From: Serilophus lunatus
Lineage: Eukaryota > Chordata > Aves > Passeriformes > Eurylaimidae
Assembly (NCBI GenBank): GCA_013399895.1
Contig: VXBA01001485.1
Span: 70,713 to 134,712 of the forward strand
Direction of reading: 5' to 3'
Length of the DNA: 64,000 bases
Below the pieces are notes generated by a model. It ran no database searches. It was given only the letters and a program-made list of their open reading frames with translations, and had not been told where the DNA came from. A program made the position numbers and the translations under genes. Positions 1 through 11,730 of the stretch are shown here, in pieces. How positions within the stretch are numbered: the first letter of the stretch is position 1; each line of letters starts with the position of its first letter.

Positions 1-3000
1 CTGCATCAACAGCATTTCAATCAAGGCTGCACCACTACCAAACACAGATGGATTCTAGATCCTTCCAGTATTATAAAATGAGACAAGACTGATTCTGGAG
101 TATATAATTATTATAACCTTGTGAATAAAACCTATCCTTGGTACAGATTGTATGAAGATAATAAAATTATCTGAATAAAATCATGCAGAAAGTGATTCAA
201 TCTCAGAAGCTCTTGGCTTCTTAGATTTTAAACAGAAATGAGTTGTGACCTTTTGTGAAAGGTCAGCGAAAGGACCAGTGAAAGAATACCATTCTGTGTC
301 AGGAGAATGAATATTTAATTGAAGCTGACTGTTAGTGTATTTGGAAACACCTGTTACACATGCTTAATGGTATTTCATCCAGCCAGCATTTCTCTTGTGA
401 GCTAAACATCAAGGCAAATAGAACCCACATGGACTACTGCATGCATTTGGATGCCTTGGGGACAAATGGTCAATATTTCCCAGTATTTTTTAATAGAGTG
501 CTAAAAACAAAACAGGAAAATAAGTAACCATCTCCGCCATGACATTCCGTGCAATCTTAAGAAAACTGTACACCACAGCACTTTATATGCCGTTTCCTCT
601 GGGACATGATGGAAAAATCAACTCCAGAATTTAGGAAACAACTAAACTGCTCTATGCAGCACCTGAGCATTCAGGTACCAGAACAATCAATGGTGCATAC
701 AGGTCTGAGGGGAACATGAGATAAAACTGTCCCATGTCCACTCTCAGTAGGGTTAAGGAGAATCAGGGCATGGAGTGAAGAGCAGGAGAGCAGTGGAGCC
801 TTTTGTGCTGCACAGAAAGGGTCCAATCTTACTTGTCAGCGCAAAAATGTCTGTTAATCCTTTAATGTGGTTGGGAATTAAAAGCTGTAAAATGTTTCCC
901 AAACAGATCCTCTCGTTAACTTGCTAATTCAGTTGCAAATTCTGTCCCAATCCTGGCTGCACATAAAAAGCCTTGCTTGAAGCACAGCCAACTACTCAGA
1001 GTACTTGTGTTTATGATTAGGGGATCTATCAGAGAAGATGAACATACTCTTCTAGCAGAGCTTTGCAGCAAAGTCTCTGGATGACTGATTTTTCTGCTTT
1101 CTCTATGTGGAATAGGCCTGGGAACCTTATGCTCTGTAAATCATCTGGCAAGGACTCAGGGAATTTGCAGGGAGGATGCTCTTGATGGCTTCCCTATGGA
1201 AATCTTTAGCAGCAAACTTTGTAAGTTAACAGAAAGAACAATTTCCTTTAAAGGTACGCCTGCAAAGTGCTTGGCGTAGCTCTTGGCCTTAAGGACAACT
1301 GTCACCAGACAGTCTGTGCCGCTACCATAAAAGTCACCTGACCTCTAAATCAGCATGGCTGCACTAAAGCTGCTTACAGGGAATAGTATCTCCCTCAGCC
1401 TAGTGTCCATCTGGGCTCAAGAATTGTTTTGGACGGTAATTATGGCCCAAAAAATAATACCAGGGACCATTGCAATTTAGCAGATTAGTCAGGCAAGTTT
1501 CAAGGCACAGGGACACTCCCTGGTACCATTTATACACTAGGATATCTAAAGACTTGAGGAGCCTTCAGACAATAGAGCTGATTTCTTTTAGGTCTTCAAT
1601 AAAAAAGTAGCTCCAAGAGCCTTGCTGCAGCTCATTCTCAGGGCGCAGTTCCACAAGCACAATGAGACTGCAGTATTTCTAAACAGATGGTCAGAAAGAG
1701 CCTTCACCTCATTCTCTTCTATTACAAAAAATGAAGTACTGGCCATGTATTCTGGATTGTCCTCTTCATGCAAGTAATTTGCAACAGGCTCCTCACACCT
1801 GGGAGTTTTATTGCTTTCAGCTATGTTAACAGCCACAGGTGTTGACACATCGATGTGAGCTTTCTACCAGAAATTTATGCCAGTCTGGTACTAGGGCAGT
1901 TTGAGTTTGATGAGGTAATTTTTTCAAGCTAAAGGAGGAATTCCCCCCCCCCCCNTAAAAGAGTAATATAAAATTTCCTTTATGACTTTCAACAAGATGA
2001 TAGGCCACTGAAACTATGCATCTAGACAACCAAATTTTCTCATAAATGGTGACATTTCTTGGATTATTGAGAAAATCTTCTTTTTTTTCTGTTAAAACAG
2101 TGCTTGGCCATTGATGTCCATGAGTTTGCTATTGCAATTAAAAGCCAGACAAGGAGTAAGCTCCACACTGGTTAAAATAAGGTTGAAAAATTTTTGTCTT
2201 TCAATATCCTATGAGTTGAGCTGCTTCTAAGACAAGCTGCTTCCAAGTAGATATACATGCTTGGTGGCATGCACCAAGTTTTTTTACTCTTTAAAGACAC
2301 AATTGAGGCTGGTTCCTTCATGAACTTCCAAGAACACAAGAGAGTTTTGTGAAGCTCATATAACATTTCCATTCTTATGGGGAGAGGAAATCACCAAAAT
2401 TCTGGGGCACCATTTCCCACAGTCTTACAGCACACACATTCTTTCTTTCTGCAGAGTCCCTTGAACTGATGCTAATGGAGAATATATTATCAAAATCAGC
2501 TATACTTAGCTGACAGAAGGCAACCGTAAAGGAGCTGCTAGAAAGGCCACAAGGTCTTTGCTACATCCATCACTAGAATTGCAAAAACTGCAACAGTGGA
2601 TGGATAAACTGGCATGCAGGAGTCTTTTTATAGGGAGGTTGGGGCCTGTAATGAGTTCATTGGTGGAAATATTCTCCCCTCAATAGTTCAAAGATTTTAT
2701 TTTATTCCATCGCTGAAATGAAAAGTTCCTCTAAGAATTCTGATCTGTTCTGAGTGCAGATACTGGCATCTGCCTTCATCATCAAGCTCAGCTCTGAGTC
2801 TTGCTACTTTTGGCAACTGCCGATACTGCAAATATTTATTTGGGTTTGTTGGAACTATTTTCATTGTATATTAGAGCTTTACGTCTCGACAGAATTGATA
2901 ACTGTTATGCTGTTTCAAAGCATCCTTCTCCAGATCACTGTATAACATAATGCTATCAGCTGTTGAACTTGTCAGGTTTGCTCTTAAATTTTATTTTTGA

Positions 3001-3472
3001 TGCTTATCTTGAAAATATGTCTTCATTCTGAATTGGCTGATTCTGTACTTGCCTGTAGTGCTTTATTACATATGTTTAATATATGATGGTGAATTCTCCA
3101 TTTCTCAAACTAGAGCAGGAATCCTATAATTTTTTAAATACCTGTCCAGCATTCCATGAAAATTAATTAATGAGTGATAGTCTTCTCAGCTGAGTTTTAC
3201 AATGTATTGGGAATAGATGGTCTCTAACATTAATGAATTTTTAAGGGATATGCAAACTATGGATGTTCTAATGTTACAAGTCAAATAAATAATAGTAATA
3301 GAACTTACATGAAACTATTTGCCTTTCTCCTGGAAACAGGTGAAAACAGAGATCTGAAACAAGATTCTATTTCTTTTTTGTGACCTCAAATAAATAAAAT
3401 GCACATATAATTCCTCTTTTATGACTTATACTATCATAAATTAAATCCTGCTTCAAAAATTGGTATGCTTAC
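1..3472 (-). other. GRIA4: GRIA4 intron 10, 5' part (3' end outside window)
   Basis: The intron begins at the GTAAGC donor and runs off the left edge. No sequence on the minus strand encodes the following pore-domain exons (pre-M1, M1, SYTANLAAF), so they lie further left. A poly-C run ending in one ambiguous base sits at 1943-1955. Nothing else was recognised. Confidence 0.8.
1943..1955 (+). repeat. C12 homopolymer ending in an ambiguous base
   Basis: Twelve C followed by N at 1955. The ambiguity is most likely a sequencing uncertainty in the homopolymer. Confidence 0.9.
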
Positions 3473-3679
3473 CCCATAAACAAGTTCTCCCACCATCCCA
3501 TTCCAGATTTTTGTCTCTGGATCCCTTGCTCCATATTTTCCATCAGGAACAATGGCAATTTTGTACTTGATACCAATATGTTTTGCAATTTCTGATGCCA
3601 GATCTACACAGTATCCTTCAAACTTGTCATTCCCTTCAAACGTGTCATGGTTTTTCTTGAACATAACATATGGGGCTTC
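3473..3679 (-). CDS. GRIA4: GRIA4 exon 10: start of the glutamate-binding domain (S1)
   Basis: This exon of 207 bp encodes 69 codons in phase 0-0. It is read from 3679 down to 3473, between a TATAG acceptor and a GTAAGC donor. The product starts EAPYVMFKKNH and ends NGMVGELVYG. The stretch SEIAKHIGIKYKIAIVPDGK is diagnostic for GluA4; the other AMPA subunits have VGDGK here. It forms the first part of S1, the upper lobe of the extracellular ligand-binding clamshell. The first Glu and the Tyr of GKYGARD align with GluA2 E402 and Y450, which line the agonist pocket. The following S1 residues (the PLT..R motif) are on an exon left of the window. Differences from mammals such as Phe for Tyr in MFKK and KFEGY are conservative. 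Roughly residues 424-492 of the precursor. Confidence 0.97.
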
Positions 3680-6164
3680 CTATAATGAAAGAAGCAGAAC
3701 TGTAAAGGAGAAGTGTACCGAATATACTCTAAAAAACCCAATATGTCATACTGACTGAACAATACACAATTCATCAAAAATTCATGGATAATGTTAGCGC
3801 ATTTAAATTAAAATGTATTAACAAAAATCCCTCTGCAAAGGTATACAATTTACACTGTAATTTGACTTATACATTTCACAAGATTTATCAACCTTACTTT
3901 ATTTTACAGGAGAGACCTTAGTGCAGTATATGTTAAATTTAAAGCATAGAGTAGAGGTTGAATCTATACAATAAAAAGGACTGTGAGATAATGAAGGTAC
4001 AATGTACACTTCTTACTTCAGTAAGTAAGCATATCCTCTAACTTTGTGTGTTTACTGTCTATGTAATTTCAGATGCAGAGCCTGAATGACTTGCTTTCTT
4101 GAGGTTTAGAATGCATAGTTACTAAGAGACTACATACATTTTAGTGAGAACATAGAAATATATTCCCAAGGAAACACATATCTTCTCCTTCAAATAAACA
4201 GTGCAGATTCTGCAAGGTCTTTTGGGATGAACCTAAGTGATATGCATGGACAAGAATGATATTAAGTTGACAGTGACTTTACATGCTGCATGAAAAAGTA
4301 CCAAAATATTTTTGGATGATGAGTGCTATTGGAAACAAGTAAAACCTGTCTTGAAAAGTGGATCTTGCATTCCCTGTGTAAACCATACTATCACAATAGT
4401 GAACATTACATGATTAGGAAATCAAGGTCACATGGATTAAGACTTCAGCAATCACTAAGTAAAACTATACTTTCTGGTGTTATTTTAAATCACCTCACAT
4501 AATTCATATTCATAGACAGTTCCAGATGAAATATTTGTCTAATATAAACAGTGACTAAAGCCACAAATTGTGTGAATTTACATCACCAAATCCTGGCAAC
4601 TTCAGTTTTCTCTATGCTGGCCCTGGCAAATATTTGGTCTTGGTACTACTCCATCCTATCACATCTTTCCTATATATATATTTAATTAGTACAAAACCAA
4701 AAATAATTACAAACATGTAGTAGACAATGTCTGCTTCATTGAAACTGCAGAAACATCAGCTATAAGCAACAGCAATTCTGTAACCAGTATTAGGTGTTTA
4801 ACAAGTGACAATGCGTGGCATTACATGAATGTCTTTTCCTATACAGAGTTTGCATCTTCAAAGGAAATCTGCTGAGTGTTACCAGCAGCCTGAACCTTTT
4901 CTTGTATTCCTATATCCACTTAAATCATCTGAATCTCAACCACATGTCTTCTAGAGGGAGAAATGCAGGGAGAAGGTATCATGCCCTTTTTTGCAGTTGA
5001 TCTTTTGGGAAGTATTTTGGCCACATGTGTCAAATGTTCCTCCCTCATATAGGCTTTTTGTCCCCGTGAGAGGAAAAGCAAAAATCTGTGTCTTTCTACA
5101 TACATTATTGCACAAAAGTGATTTAAAACAAAGGGGGAAAAATACTATGTCTCCTGTCTGTGATTTAGCCAACTGCTGGCTATAAGTGCAGCTGAATCTG
5201 TCCATTATCTTGCATTTGTGAACTCTCCTTACAAGCTTCAGCTTCATTTGCTTGCTGCACTTCAAAAGCAATTTTGTTTTCCAAAGACCAGAGTTGGTGA
5301 CTGCTAGCTCTTCTGATTCAGCCATAAATCCCAAGAGAAGACAGGCACAGAGGACGCCAGGTCAGTCTGCTCTTTCTTCCAAAACCCAGACACTCTGCTT
5401 ATGCCTGTACTTCACAACTGACAGGGCTGCTACAGAAAAAACATTTCAACTGTTTCTGCACACCAAAGCAGTGACATATACCTCATTTTTCCTATTAAAG
5501 GTTACATTATCTTCAGCCCTTCTCCCCAGGAGTTCTGTGATGGAACACTGAGAAGGGAAGTGGCAGGAAGGGGCCAATACTGTCTTTGGTAGGTAAAAGC
5601 AAAAGTGATCCCATCCAGCGGGGGGACTACATAGTGGGGACTCAGAAGACCTTGGTTCTGACAGGAATCTGTTGAGAGACTTACAGGAAGAACCGCATTG
5701 GTTTTCTCCCCATCCACTTTCTTTTCTTCACATTGATCATGATGATTTAGAGCAAAATACAGCAAAGAATATTTCTTATAATGCAATTACCTTGTAGAAT
5801 AAGGTAGTACCTCTTGCTGTGACTGCTTTAAAAGAAGCAGCAATTGAGTGTGATCTGCCAGTGTGAAATGATACAATTAAAGATAAGAGGAACATCTTCT
5901 ACAGTTTGTTTACTATGTTGTTATTTCCCTCCTACCTACTTTATACAGAATAAATAAGAGTTTTCTTAATTGTTGTGCCTACGTTATGTGCCAAATAATG
6001 ATAGATCTATTTTCAAGGTAGAATTTGATCGAGGGATGTAGATGGGACTGAATGTGAGTTTCTGACAAAGATTGTTTTTTTAAAAAAATCAAATAGCAGC
6101 ACAACTTTTAAATTCTGTCCATTTCAGACTTTGAGGCTGTTTCAAACTGATGAGGTGTGCAGAT

Positions 6165-6194
6165 ATAATAATAACAATAATAATAATAATAATA
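6165..6194 (+). repeat. (ATA/AAT)n trinucleotide microsatellite
   Basis: ATAATAATAACAATAATAAT-type tract of about 30 bp with one C interruption, in GRIA4 intron 9. Confidence 0.9.
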
Positions 6195-9100
6195 CACTGA
6201 AAGGCAAGCTTTACTGGTTTGCTAGCAAGTAACTTATACAGATGAAATTTCAAGGTCACACTGCAATATCTGAATCGCACTGAAATATCTGAATTGATCA
6301 ATAGCACGTACTCAGCCATATCTTGATGCTCTTTTCTATTGTGGCACTAAAAAAGACCTTTTTTTTTCCTGTATAATTTATTGCAATAGCATTTTCTAAA
6401 TTAGTAGTAATGTTAGTATGGTAGTCTAAAGATAAGAGAGATGCAAGTCAGTTATGCAGAGAGATTGTCTTCTATTAGATCAGCTGAAATAGCTGATAAG
6501 AGTAGGCATACTTTTTCACCGTTTCCAGTTATAGCATCTTGTCTAATTGAAAGATTATCTTTCCCTACCATTTTTTTATTTATTACATTTTTGAACTATA
6601 AGCTTTTGACCTACTGATGTAAAACACACATCTGACTTACTGCTGAATGAGGTCTAACTCTGCAATATTTGCAAGATTTCAGCTGCTTAATAGTATTCTA
6701 TGGGGTAGTGAATCAAGGAAAAGTCCACATAGAAATGATCAATGACTAGCACAGAACAGATATTTGAAATGATGCAAGCTTTACTTAAATAATTCACAAT
6801 TTTATAACAATACTTAACATTTGTAAATACAAGTTGATGTCTGCAACAATTACCTTTATAGATGTAAACAATCATTCCAGCACATTGCCACAAATTCATG
6901 TGTACAGTAAAATGCTCACAGCTGATGATTCACACTATAAGGGAAGCTGGAGAGATCTATGCTTGGCTTTCCTATTCTAAAGTTGATTTCAAAATCTTCA
7001 AATGTTGCAAAAATAACTTGTAAAAGTGAAAAATATTTGTGCAAGGAAATTTCTGCTTTTTAGAACAGGAGTGGCACATATTATCACACTTTATTCTGAA
7101 AGAAATTTCTGTAAATGTCAATCATAGGTTTTTTGGTGACTTTTTATTTTTTTTTTTTTCTGAATAAAGTGTCCAGGATTCGGTTTGAAGTCGTTCTTAT
7201 TGTCATGCAATAAATTTCCTTTTTTTTTTTTTTTCTCCAGTCTACTGAAGAATTTAATTAATAAAGTTTCTAATGAAAAAATACTTTTCTATTATGAGAA
7301 AAAAGGTTAGAATTAGAGTTTTTGAGGTAATTGTCTATCAAGAATGTATCAGTCAAAACAATGAGGGTAGGTCTTGGTCACCTAATGAAAGTTATCTGTC
7401 ATCTGAGGTGTCCTAAAGTGACCTGCCTAATCCCAAAGTGCCTCTCTGCAGGTCCTTTGTGCTTCCCCCTTACAGATAGGTAAATGGAGGACAGGTTGTG
7501 TATCCTAGAGCATATTAAATGTCACTGAATGCAACTGAATCAATAACCCTTTGTAAAGTCATCAACAGTTAGGTGACTCAGTTGTGAACTGGATCCTGCC
7601 CTTGGAACTTAATCTTCCAACACCAATATCTGATTAAAATATTGAACTAGAAACCACAATGCAGATGCAGCTCATATACGTCAAGCTTTGGTTCTAAAGG
7701 ATTTTTGTGATTTTTAAGTTTTGCAATCTCAGAGTAAGTACAGAGTTGGCTCTATCATGAAGTGTATTTGAGAGTTTGGATTAGTGTTCCCAGCCTACTT
7801 CCGTATAGTCAAACTTAACGACTTGTCACCATATTTCTCAATTTGCTAAATTAGACATGATTATTCTTCCTATCTAGACAAGTCACTCACTTTAGTGTTA
7901 GAGCAGGTCTGCAAATAACAATCCTTCTGCAGTTATACAATGAGCCTACTGTGCCTTTGGAGGTCTCACCCCTGCATCCTGGAGGGAATGCTTCTGCACA
8001 CAGGTATAAAATCTGTCCTTTCCAAATGTTCAGGAGGCTCTACATCACATAAGGTGCACAATAAAGAGCATGGCAGCTGGTAAAGAACATCAGCTGCCCC
8101 TGCTGCCTCCTCTGTCTAGGCAGCAACTTCACCACGTGACTAATCAGTGATAGGCTGAGTGTCTAAACCAAATAGGTAATCTAAATTCTATGTGCTCTCA
8201 CTATGTTACAAACAAAGAAAACATTTTGCCAAGTAGAAAACACTGTACTAAGCTCTTCGAGTGCAGAGTTAATTCACTATAATGCACTTTCTATGCAATA
8301 GCCATAAAGCCACACTACAGCAAAGTAAGCATAGACATGTGAAAACTGAAGAAACGGAGGAAAAATCAGCTTGTGCTATTTGGCTTCAGGCAAAAATTAA
8401 AGCGAGCCATGCTGAAAACTTGTAAACTTTTCCTATGCTGCCATAACACCTGTCTTTGAACACTGAAAAGCCTGACAGCACTGTTTGCAGAAGACTTTTC
8501 AGTTTAATATTGGAAAATAAGCATGCAACCAAAATTAAATGTGTCATCTCCAATGGCTCAACTTCCCTTCAATGTGAAGAGGGCAGTGAAGAGGTGAAAG
8601 AGTCTCTGTGACATTTGCAACATGACTATAATACAAAGAAGAGAAAAATAACAGGATTCTGAAAGTTATTGTAGTTAAATATATCTTTTCTTTGTATATG
8701 TGATCATATGCTTGTGGATGCTAAATTCATTGTCCTGGCAGGCCAATATTAAGAATCATGGTTCTATTCTGCCTTTAGCATCATGTGTGCAGCTCCCAGT
8801 AGAGTGGATATGAGATGGACATGATAAGGCAGAATTCACCATGTATTCTTATTCAAACCAAATTCTGATATATTTCTCTTGCACTGTGATTTTGAAACGT
8901 GGAGTGGGGACAGTTTTGGTCAAGAAGCAGCGCTGCTTTCAATTGATTGCATTTATCCAAAAATGGCATGCTGCATAAACATAGGGCATGCTTTGGAATA
9001 TTAATTCAGCTTTTTGGTTTTTCAAATGATCCCACCAGTCCTTTCAATACAGGTGCTGGAAAAGTTCTTTTGAGTATAACATTTATTATGCACATCAAAA

Positions 9101-10503
9101 TGCTTCAATGCACACAGGACAGGCAAGATAATACATTTTAAAAGGTTTCTTGTTTTCCTTGTTTTCCTTTCTGGCAAACAGGAACAATTTATATTACTTT
9201 TCATTATTATATTTTACTTGCTTCTCCTAAGCTTGGAGCTATTTATGGAAATTACAGTATTCATGTATGATAGCTTCAGTCAAAGATATCAGGATTGGTA
9301 TGAGAGGAAAATTTCGACTGAAAGCTTGTTATTCACATCGTTCTCTTCTCAGCTTGGCAAAGTTGAAGGTTAACGTCATCTGTTCTAGACATTTCAGATT
9401 AGTCAGACAACTTTTCTTGGTGGTTCAGTGCCTGGTCATCCAGTCAGAGGAACAGTAATCCATATGGAAAAATTAGCTCAATGTTACTAGACTGGTGGTT
9501 AATACTTGAGCCTTAGTTAGGAATGTTCGCAGCATCTTGGGACTCTTTTCTTCCTTGATCAATTTCTTAAAATAGGATTCTTCATCAGAGGCTGAAAAGA
9601 GGAGGACTGTACTGAAGTATATTTTTTTCCATCACCAAGTCTTTTTTTTAAATTTTTTTTTTTTTTTTAGGAAAAAGATACATATATTTAAAATGTCCCA
9701 TGCAAAAATAAAATTAAAAATTACACAATTTGATTAGGAGTTACATTCTGAATTCCTGTATAGTAGTTTGGTTGGTTTACATCCTGGAATGATAACCTTC
9801 AACAGGAGTTTGTTAAGACATACTTATAATGTATAAATGTTGATACATACTGCTGAAAATGTGGTAATTGATTGCATTTTTAGTAAGAAATTGTCTTGAT
9901 GCTTTCCTTCAGATTATTTTAAACGCTGTACTAGATTAGAAAAAATATTTCTTAATAACACATTCAGAATATTCCTTCCCATTTGAAGCAAAGTTTATTG
10001 GGTTAACATGTCTAAATGAAGCAGGTGAAAAGGGCAGTGAACTGAGATGTAAAATCTTAAAAGCAGTCACGTAAAGGTCACCCTTTGCCAGTTAGCTTTG
10101 ACAAACATCAGCTTTAAAGGGCATGTCTAACTTCAGAGGAAAAATTGTTAAATATTTTGTTTAAAATACAGATTTGTAAGAAACAATTGTTTTCTAAAAC
10201 TATGTTTTAAACATGTAAATGAATGAAGCAAGTGCACTCTCTTTTGCAACTACTCTTTAAAAACACCGTAATCCTGGCAAATCAAACTGCAAATCTTTTT
10301 AGATTTTATTAAAATGGAAATTTTATTGCAATGCTGACAAAATATATTAAGAAATATGTCCAAATTCATCTACTAAATTCATGTTTTCACTCATAATTAA
10401 AAGTAGATAATCCAGTTCTGTTTGGGTGACTAAATTTTAGGTCTTGTTAATGTCAATTATTGAGTTTATAATTTACACTGCCATAGTCATCTCATTTTAC
10501 ACC

Positions 10504-10527
10504 TTCTATTCTATTCTATTCTATTCT
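10504..10527 (+). repeat. (TTCTA)n pentanucleotide microsatellite
   Basis: Just under five units of TTCTA without interruption, in intron 9 about 350 bp past the exon 9 donor. Confidence 0.9.
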
Positions 10528-10619
10528 CTCATTTAGATGTTTCAGGTTTTTTTTTTCTTCTACTTTCTTGTGAGTCAAGATTTACCAATTAGAGGTTATA
10601 AGAACTCATATTTCTGAGG

Positions 10620-10625
10620 TTTATT
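10620..10625 (-). promoter_or_regulatory. candidate intronic polyadenylation signal (AATAAA)
   Basis: A canonical AATAAA on the gene strand lies about 254 nt past the exon 9 donor and downstream of the read-through stop codon. It would be needed to end a short GRIA4 transcript that retains intron 9. The hexamer is common by chance in AT-rich intron, so this is only a candidate. Confidence 0.2.
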
Positions 10626-10878
10626 TTAGCAAAAAATGGAAAAAACTGAATAAAAGAAAAAAATTACCACAACTCAATTTTAAAAAACCTGATTTTAAAT
10701 GAATCATTATATTAAATGTATACCAAAATACTTTTGTGCAGACATGACAGTCAGTATAATTAAGATATATGGCTCTCACCCTCCCACTAACCTAAGAACT
10801 GGCAGAATGAATTAGATCGTAAGCAGAAATTAGATTGTGTCACACACCATTATAAGCATTAAAAAAGAAACACCTTAC

Positions 10879-10989
10879 CAAAATTGTAGTGACAACTACT
10901 GTTCTATTCTCAATGGCTGAAGTGTCATTTCCAAGGGTAGGTTCATGCTGAATCAAAACTAATTTATCCATGTCATTCCAATAACCAAC
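10879..10989 (-). CDS. GRIA4: GRIA4 exon 9: linker from amino-terminal domain to ligand-binding domain
   Basis: This exon of 111 bp encodes 37 codons in phase 0-0, read from 10989 to 10879. It has a pyrimidine-rich TTTTGCAG acceptor and a GTAAGG donor. The product starts VGYWNDMDKLVLIQ and ends ENRTVVVTTIL, matching the GluA subunits at the end of the amino-terminal domain, the ATD-LBD linker and the first S1 beta strand. Two N-glycosylation sequons are visible (NDT and NRT), as expected for this exposed linker. The segment HEPTLGNDTSAIENRT is nearest to GluA4. The next exon begins with Glu and follows in frame. Translation through the donor meets a stop after 12 codons, which is described as a finding. 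Confidence 0.97.
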
Positions 10990-11487
10990 CTGCAAAACAA
11001 AATGTATTTAATTTATAGTAAAATCTACATTCTGCATAATTACAAATATAAACTATTATGAGAACAACAGTGTGATCCAAAGATGATTTTGTGCCAAAGG
11101 GAGTGTTGTCATGTTGGATACAGGAATACATATCCAACTCTTTGGATGTACCGCCTTGTACTGTTGCTGCACACAGAGAGACTTGGTAGTGCCTCCACAC
11201 AGCTGCTCCTAAATGATCTGAGTTACTTAGTTCAACCAGAGGCACAAGTTAAATCCCATTTTCATTAGTTTCAAGCCTCCCTGGGGCATAAAGGAGATAT
11301 AAGAATTTTTGCTCCCCACAAGAATATTTTCATTCACTAATCCTCCAGATCTTCTGGTCTTAGATGCAGGAGTGAAAGACATCTGGATGACAGTTTTGCA
11401 ACTCCATGGCTGATCTCAATTCCTTGCTCCATTATGGGCCTTCCAGGAAAACCCAGCCCAAGGACTTACACCAGGCTTGTTCCACTT

Positions 11488-11730
11488 ACACAGAATTACG
11501 CAGAATTAACAAGGTTGGAAAAGACCATAGAGATCAAATCCTGCTTATTACCTAACTTATTAACCTACCCAACACCAACCCATCATCTAAACTATGTCAC
11601 TAAGTATGCCATCCCACCTTTCCTTAAATACATTCAGGGACGGTGACTGCACCACCTCTCTGGGCAGCCCATTCTAATGGGAAATCACTCTCTCTGTGAA
11701 AAAGCTTTCCTTAACTGCTGGCACTGACCT
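11488..11730 (-). mobile_element. CR1 LINE 3' end, degraded
   Basis: The plus strand starts with the reverse complement of a CR1 3' end (ACACAGAATTACGCAGAATT, then AAGGTTGGAAAAGACC). It continues with a block meaning 'GGACGGTGACTGCACCACC...GGGCAGCCCATT...AATCACTCTCTCTGTGAAAAAGC', typical of CR1 copies of the same type as the one at 61.6 kb. The element is 5'-truncated as CR1 usually is; beyond about 11730 the similarity fades. It has the same orientation as GRIA4. Confidence 0.85.

Larger units (their letters stand above)
3680..10878 (-). other. GRIA4: GRIA4 intron 9 (about 7.2 kb)
   Basis: AT-rich intron between exons 9 and 10. It contains an (ATA/ATT)n tract near 6165, T-runs near 7146, 7219 and 9650, and a TTCTA pentamer tract near 10504. 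I saw no recognisable interspersed repeat or second gene. Its first 39 bases would be coding if the intron were retained. Confidence 0.85.

Noticed and set aside
1..3472. Search for the pore-domain exons left of exon 10
   Set aside because: No stretch resembling the pore (SYTANLAAF) or the PLT..R ligand-binding motif was found on the minus strand.
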